Source: JBEEMU01 sp043778315
Lineage (GTDB): Bacteria > Bacteroidota > Bacteroidia > Chitinophagales > Saprospiraceae
DNA length: 20,084 nt
Assembly (NCBI GenBank): GCA_043778315.1
Contig: JAYWGJ010000306.1
Location: 1-20,084 of the forward strand
Reading direction: 5' to 3'
Below the pieces are notes generated by a model. It was not told where the DNA came from. It saw only the letters and a list, made by a program, of their open reading frames with translations, and made no database searches. A program made the position numbers and the translations under genes. Shown here in pieces: positions 16,186 to 20,084 of this stretch; the stretch's first letter is position 1, and the number at the start of each line of letters is the position of its first letter.

Positions 16186-16188
16186 TTA

Positions 16189-16406
16189 CTAGTGAATAGT
16201 GAACAGTGAATAGTTTGCGCTTTCCAGTGAATGGTGAACAGTGAATAGTGAACAGTTTTTTAAAAGCAGTAAACAGTGAATAATAGAAAATATTTATAAA
16301 TAATAGTAAAAAACAATAAACAAAATACTCAATAACTATTCACTGTTCACTGTTAGTTGTTCACTGTTAATTAATCACTAATCACTGAACTCTAATCACT
16401 AATTAT
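16189..16406. repeat. Heptanucleotide repeat block with inverted arms (gap between PAP2 and LtaS-like genes)
   Basis: The left side holds 7-base direct units on the plus strand. These are GTGAATA, GTGAACA, GTGAATA at 16192-16212; GTGAATG, GTGAACA, GTGAATA, GTGAACA at 16227-16254; and GTAAACA, GTGAATA at 16269-16282. The right side, 16337-16406, holds ten consecutive 7-base units in strict register on the opposite strand (TATTCAC, TGTTCAC, TAATCAC and variants). It runs into the stop codon of the PAP2 gene. The arms 16198-16215 and 16334-16351 are perfect reverse complements over 18 bases, so the gap could fold into a long hairpin. Units are diverged, unlike a freshly expanded microsatellite. 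Confidence 0.85.
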
Positions 16407-17026
16407 ACGCCCAATAAAACCCTATGCGCTACAAACTGACAGACAAAACCGACCAAATAGCCGCCCAACACGTCGGTCGCTTTGTGTGCGTCGAGGCTTA
16501 GGCGTGCCGTACCTACCGCACCTGCAAGCGCGATGATACCCAAGAAGATGTATGATATATCGTAGTAACTATAATATAAATAAGTAAAAAACGTCATTGC
16601 CACCAAACCGCCCATTCCGACAGTGTGCATGCTTATTTTGGAGAATATATTGATGAAAAACGACAAAAAAACTGCCAGCGTCGCACCCAAAACATACACA
16701 CGGAACACAGGCGGAATACCCGCATAGTTTGCCATATTGAGATAGGTCCATATATAAAATGTCCCAACAGCAATATAAGGTCCAACGCGCTCGTTCATCG
16801 TGCGCATCTGATAGGTATCGATAAACCCTAAGGCTATCATCAATAGTACCGCCGCCAACGGCATCACAAAGGTGTGTATGAATATCACCAACAGCAAAAT
16901 GCCTTGCCGATTGAGGTCTAAACTACCAAATATATAGGGGTTCACGCGCATCAGCAGCCACAACATATAGGTGAGCAGCAGCAAGGGGTGAAAAAGGACG
17001 GAGAGGATTTGTGCGGTAAGGCGCAT
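16403..17026 (-). CDS. PAP2-superfamily membrane protein (lipid phosphatase-like)
   Basis: This 207-residue protein has about six membrane spans and the three phosphatase motifs of the PAP2 superfamily in recognisable form. These are RTMNERVGPYI (about 75-85, motif 1), a shortened SMHTVGMGGL (motif 2, His in S-x-H) and ARLSLDAHKATDVLGGY (motif 3, R-x5-H-x3-D). The enzyme would remove phosphate from a lipid such as an isoprenoid pyrophosphate at the membrane. Undecaprenyl pyrophosphate recycling would suit the glycan genes nearby, but the substrate is inferred. Both flanking gaps are filled by heptad repeats, and the last bases of its stop codon belong to a repeat unit. ATG at 17026 is the start used. 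Confidence 0.82.
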   Translation of the reverse strand: MRLTAQILSVLFHPLLLLTYMLWLLMRVNPYIFGSLDLNRQGILLLVIFIHTFVMPLAAVLLMIALGFIDTYQMRTMNERVGPYIAVGTFYIWTYLNMANYAGIPPVFRVYVLGATLAVFLSFFINIFSKISMHTVGMGGLVAMTFFTYLYYSYYDISYIFLGIIALAGAVGTARLSLDAHKATDVLGGYLVGFVCQFVAHRVLLGV

Positions 17027-17029
17027 ATT

Positions 17030-17144
17030 TTTATTAGTGATTAGTAATTAGCGTTCAGTGATTAGATAACAGTGATTAGTGATTAGTAATTAATATTCAG
17101 TGATTGTCAAGCACTAATCGTTAAACACTAATCACTAATCACTG
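17030..17144. repeat. Heptanucleotide repeat block with inverted arms (gap between TPR lipoprotein and PAP2 genes)
   Basis: From 17037 to 17106 ten 7-base units follow in strict register: GTGATTA, GTAATTA, GCGTTCA, GTGATTA, GATAACA, GTGATTA, GTGATTA, GTAATTA, ATATTCA, GTGATTG. From 17115 to 17142 four units run on the other strand (TAATCGT, TAAACAC, TAATCAC, TAATCAC). The arms 17068-17087 and 17127-17146 are perfect reverse complements over 20 bases with a 39-base loop. The TGA stop of the TPR lipoprotein gene (17139-17141) lies inside the inverted arm. A hairpin would form right after that stop and could end or stabilise its message, although no T-run follows. Confidence 0.88.
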
Positions 17145-18050
17145 TTTTTCTTTTTGCTTTTCAAACTGCTTCACCAATTCCTCGGGACTTTTGCCCGATT
17201 TATCGAGTGCTACCTGCGCATTTTTACTGAGGATATGATTTGGAAAACGTTGTATCAAGGCTTTGAAACTTGTCTGTGCTTGCGCGGTATTATGCAGCAC
17301 ATCATACGCCATAGCTTGCATAAATATCGTTTCGGGTACAACTTTACTTTTCGGGTATTCTTGCAGCAGCTTCCCCCACATCAAGATTGCTCGGCTGACC
17401 ATACCTAACGACTGCGCAACCTCACCCGCTTTTAGCAGATAGACAGGCGACTGCGTACTATCGTCCGTGAAAGTTCGCCCGTACTTTTCGTACTGCGCCA
17501 TGAGCTTGGCAGCTAATATAGGGTTTAAGCCTTGCGTTTTTTTGCCAAACGCTTCTTTTTCGTAAGCTTTTATACGTCCCGTTATGCGTTCACGGTCAGA
17601 GCTAAAATACTTTTTTATTTCGTTTGTGCGTTGGTTATCAGGGTATTTATCCACAAAAGCGCGGTACGCGGCTGCCGCTTTTTCATCATTAAGCATAAAA
17701 TTATCGTATATATCACCCTCTAAAAGCAGCGCGTCGGGCATAGCCTTACTCGTGCCATACTTTTCTTTTATGATGTCTATTTCACCAATAGATCGTTGAA
17801 AGTTAGTCATTTGATAGTTCAAATTTGCTGATTTTAGTAGGTTCGTAGCTGCCGCACCGTTGCCTCCATACTTTTGAGCATACTCGTTATAAGCCGTTAC
17901 TAAGTCAGTATTATTATCGGTAATTTTATTACTATCTACTTTGGCTTCTAACGCCGCGATACGAGCATTCAGTGCTGCTTTTTTGCGGTCGCAAGCTGTA
18001 TTTAGTAGCACAAAAAAACACAAAAAGGCGTAAAATGGTAAATATTTCAT
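17139..18050 (-). CDS. TPR-repeat lipoprotein (YbgF/BamD-like)
   Basis: This 303-residue protein has a lipoprotein signal peptide ending in the lipobox LNTAC, with Cys20 the lipidation site. A short charged coiled-coil follows (ALNARIAALEAKVDSN, about 26-41). Then come several tetratricopeptide-like helix pairs, for example FQRSIGEIDIIKEKYG, EKAAAAYRAFVDKYPDN, AILMWGKLLQEYPKSK and AQTSFKALIQRFPNH. Periodic alanine and YP/FP turns support TPRs. The layout resembles the periplasmic scaffold proteins YbgF (CpoB) and BamD, but the sequence is not close enough to name either. The protein ends with a highly charged tail, and its TGA stop falls inside the downstream heptad repeats. It probably sits in the outer or inner membrane facing the periplasm. 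Confidence 0.82.
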   Translation of the reverse strand: MKYLPFYAFLCFFVLLNTACDRKKAALNARIAALEAKVDSNKITDNNTDLVTAYNEYAQKYGGNGAAATNLLKSANLNYQMTNFQRSIGEIDIIKEKYGTSKAMPDALLLEGDIYDNFMLNDEKAAAAYRAFVDKYPDNQRTNEIKKYFSSDRERITGRIKAYEKEAFGKKTQGLNPILAAKLMAQYEKYGRTFTDDSTQSPVYLLKAGEVAQSLGMVSRAILMWGKLLQEYPKSKVVPETIFMQAMAYDVLHNTAQAQTSFKALIQRFPNHILSKNAQVALDKSGKSPEELVKQFEKQKEKQ

Positions 18051-18157
18051 ATTGTATATAATGTGTGATGTAAAAGGAAATGTAAAGATAGGGTTATTTT
18101 AATTACTATAATTAATATATTGTAAATTTTTTGTCAGCGGTAAATAAATAGAGCTTT

Positions 18158-19477
18158 TTACACGCGCTTTACACCGATAACTGACGGCATCACGCCCGTT
18201 TTGTGGCGCACCATGACGGCAGAAGAAATGTACCAGACTAATGTTCCGATGCTTCGTCCAACCACCGCTCCTAGCATACTATATTGCGGGATTAACAACC
18301 ATTCTAAGCACAAAGCGACTGCAAAACCTATAAATATACAGGTGTAAGCGATTTTCCCAAATCCGCACATCATTAGCACATAGTAGTTATCACCTAGTAA
18401 TACAGTTGCTAAAATGGTAGTACTAAGCAGTATAAAAACAGGATAACCCTCGATATAGCTTGCGCCGTGAGCTGCCAAAATATATTTGCCTGCAAGTAGG
18501 ATTATGACGTAGATGCCAATAGTAATAGCTGCTACAATGCGGGTATTGCGCGTAACCAAAGTTTGAAACTCGGCTATCTGTTTGCTTTGATACAGCACCG
18601 CGTAAACGGGTACAAAGACGTAGTTAGCCGTTTGCATGACAAAGCCTGTTAGGTCGCTAAACTTTGTGGCTACACTATATATACCAACGCTTTCTATATG
18701 CCCGAGTTCGCCCAATAAGATAGTATCTAAACGGATAAAGAACAAGCCTACAAGCCCAACCGACCAAAACCAAAACTGCTCTGCTCTATTGATGCCAAAT
18801 TTAGTTAAAGGCTTTTGTATTAGTAGAGTAGGAGTGAGGTTAGTGTATTTGAATAATAAAAATAATGACAATAAAAGGCTTAAAACGGTGGCAGTACTAG
18901 TGAGTGCAACACCCGAAAGTGTCGTATTATCATAAGCTAAAAAATACGCTGTGCAAGTAAAAAACCCAATAAGTAAAGGACGAAAAATTTTCTCTACAAG
19001 TAAACCAATACTTGATTTGGCATAACAACGTATAGTAGCCTGTACTTGAAAAATAATCGCCATTAAGGGAATTTGGAGGGCAATAAGTAGCACCGCAGAC
19101 TTATTGACATACAAAATACTCGTTTTGGCAACAAAAGACAAGCCTATAAAACCTAACATTAAGCCTAAACTAATTAATATTGTACCTATAATGACTTGTC
19201 GGAACAGCGACACTTGTGCAGATACGTCGCGGTTTATTACTAAACTACCCATTTCTTTAAGTTGTACGTCGTACAAACCAAACAGCGCGATGTTTGTGAG
19301 CAGTTGCACCCAAGAAAGTAAGTACGCGTAATTGGCAAAAGCGGAAGTAGATAGCCACCACGCTAGCATAAGGTTAGTAACAACCACAATACCTATACTG
19401 CCAATTTGCAGGCTCAAACTCCCGACTAATTGCGTTAGTCTTTGCGTTTTGATGTATTGCGATAAGCGGTTGAACAT
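18158..19477 (-). CDS. Polysaccharide flippase/oligosaccharide exporter (MOP superfamily)
   Basis: This 439-residue protein has about 12 membrane spans and the MOP/Wzx pattern. It has an N-terminal pair of amphipathic helices, a Gln-rich second helix (SLSLQIGSIGIVVVTN), and the conserved mid-protein FIRLDTILLGELGHIESVGIYSVATKFSD (quoted in part: RLDTILLG and VGIYSVATKF). Late helices repeat the bundle, including IPQYSMLGAVVGRSIG. It is a second flippase, unrelated in position to the block at 3294-9786. No glycosyltransferase lies next to it. Its base composition looks more AT-rich than its neighbours, which may hint at transfer but is weak evidence. The start is ATG at 19477, and there is no convincing promoter in the 142-base gap upstream. 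Confidence 0.85.
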   Translation of the reverse strand: MFNRLSQYIKTQRLTQLVGSLSLQIGSIGIVVVTNLMLAWWLSTSAFANYAYLLSWVQLLTNIALFGLYDVQLKEMGSLVINRDVSAQVSLFRQVIIGTILISLGLMLGFIGLSFVAKTSILYVNKSAVLLIALQIPLMAIIFQVQATIRCYAKSSIGLLVEKIFRPLLIGFFTCTAYFLAYDNTTLSGVALTSTATVLSLLLSLFLLFKYTNLTPTLLIQKPLTKFGINRAEQFWFWSVGLVGLFFIRLDTILLGELGHIESVGIYSVATKFSDLTGFVMQTANYVFVPVYAVLYQSKQIAEFQTLVTRNTRIVAAITIGIYVIILLAGKYILAAHGASYIEGYPVFILLSTTILATVLLGDNYYVLMMCGFGKIAYTCIFIGFAVALCLEWLLIPQYSMLGAVVGRSIGTLVWYISSAVMVRHKTGVMPSVIGVKRV

Positions 19478-19565
19478 AATAAAAGAAAGGTTTGGAGGTA
19501 CGAAAATACAAAAAAATAAATTATCAGTTTTTAATTTACCGTAAAATATATAGATTTTTTATCAC

Positions 19566-19596
19566 AAAAAAACGCGACGAGCTTACACCCGCCGCG
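19566..19596 (-). terminator. Intrinsic terminator of the right-edge gene
   Basis: On the minus strand a GC-rich stem (CGCGGCG at 19596-19590 with CGTCGCG at 19579-19573, seven pairs including one G:T) is followed by seven T residues (A-run 19566-19572 on the plus strand). It lies 24 bases past the stop codon of the partial gene at 19620. This is a textbook intrinsic terminator and isolates that gene from the flippase downstream. Confidence 0.85.
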
Positions 19597-19619
19597 CTAA
19601 TTATCTAAATAACAAAAGA

Positions 19620-20084
19620 CTAACCTTTTAATTGCGTAACTTTGAGCTTACCATCGTTACCTTCTTCGTTTACCGCTATAAAAAATTCTAACGATGTACT
19701 ATTATCGCTTAATTCGTCGCCGTAAAATGTAGCCGAAGCTCCAGCATTAAGCACTGTCGCGTCCGACGGACGTTGCGCATTTTCGTTATTAGACAAAAAT
19801 ATCGCCAACGGAACACCATCCGTATTTTGCACCTTAAAAGCGGTAGCAGCTGTAAAACTACCTTTTAGTACCGTCTTCCGATTGTTTGCCGCTATTTTCA
19901 TCGAGATAGTAGCGTTTTTAACTGTTTTATCGGGCGCACTGTTATCCGCTTTTTTAGCGGTGCTGCGCTGCAAATATTTAAGCTCATAATAATTCTCTAC
20001 TTCTATCGGATTGGTGTAATGTAATGCCAACAAGCGCGCAAAGACGTAATGCATCTTAGTTGCTAACTCTTGTCGAGTACGCTC
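19620..20084 (-). CDS. Unrecognised protein, C-terminal part (start outside window)
   Basis: The frame is open to the right edge of the window. Beyond the ATG at 20054 ten more codons reach the edge (reading ERTRQELATK just before that Met), so the gene probably starts outside and only the C-terminal 154 or so residues are seen. The visible part begins with a likely helical segment (MHYVFARLLALHYTNPIEVENYYELKYLQ, quoted in part: FARLLALHYTNP and NYYELKYLQ). A basic, polar linker follows, and then a strand-rich domain of about 90 residues (LKGSFTAATAFKV through FIAVNEEGNDGKLKVTQL). No catalytic motif, membrane span or known domain was recognised. The strand-rich end looks like a beta-sandwich, which is a weak inference. 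A strong terminator follows the stop. Confidence 0.75.
   Translation of the reverse strand, partial: ERTRQELATKMHYVFARLLALHYTNPIEVENYYELKYLQRSTAKKADNSAPDKTVKNATISMKIAANNRKTVLKGSFTAATAFKVQNTDGVPLAIFLSNNENAQRPSDATVLNAGASATFYGDELSDNSTSLEFFIAVNEEGNDGKLKVTQLKG

Noticed and set aside
16189..17146. Possible CRISPR array
   Set aside because: The units are 7 bases long, directly adjacent and diverged, with no 25-40 base repeats, no spacers and no cas genes.
18158..19477. Second flippase as a horizontally acquired island
   Set aside because: Only a slight AT-richness is visible by eye; there is no integrase, repeat boundary or tRNA site beside it.

Overview
The window looks like ordinary chromosomal DNA of a member of the Bacteroidota. 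Four things point there. Several intergenic regions carry matches to the Bacteroidota -7 promoter motif TAnnTTTG, and clear Shine-Dalgarno sequences are scarce. The protein families fit: a bacterial alpha-2-macroglobulin, a DUF3575-like outer-membrane barrel, a stand-alone FMN/Fe-S glutamate-synthase-like protein and a lipobox TPR protein. GC content looks moderate by eye. I cannot name a genus. I saw no tRNA, rRNA, CRISPR array, transposase or phage gene.

Layout. Positions 1-2516 (+) hold the C-terminal part of an alpha-2-macroglobulin with an intact CIEQ thioester motif. A 377-base gap with inverted repeats follows, then a small DCC-family thiol oxidoreductase (2894-3292, +). Positions 3294-9786 form a surface-polysaccharide block: an O-antigen ligase/polymerase-like protein, a Wzz-like chain-length regulator and a Wzx-like flippase (all -), then two convergent GT4-type glycosyltransferases (one +, one -). 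From 8671 to the right edge every gene is on the minus strand. In rising coordinates these are the second glycosyltransferase, a UPF0173 metallo-hydrolase, the glutamate-synthase-like protein, an outer-membrane barrel, TatC, an LtaS/OpgB-like alkaline-phosphatase-superfamily membrane enzyme, a PAP2-family membrane protein, a TPR lipoprotein, a second polysaccharide flippase, and the C-terminal end of an unrecognised protein.

How they work together. Most genes serve the cell envelope. The flippases, chain-length protein, ligase/polymerase and glycosyltransferases would build and export a surface glycan. TatC exports folded proteins. The LtaS-like and PAP2-like enzymes probably handle lipid-linked phosphate groups. 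The macroglobulin would trap proteases in the periplasm.

The most unusual structure is not a gene. The two intergenic gaps flanking the PAP2 gene (16186-16402 and 17027-17138) consist largely of 7-base units related to GTGATTA, GTGAATA and GTGAACA. Each gap carries a direct block facing an inverted block, so each could form a long hairpin. The blocks run right up to, and into, neighbouring stop codons. They resemble in style the heptanucleotide repeats (STRR) known from cyanobacteria. Otherwise I see no convincing new multi-gene system.
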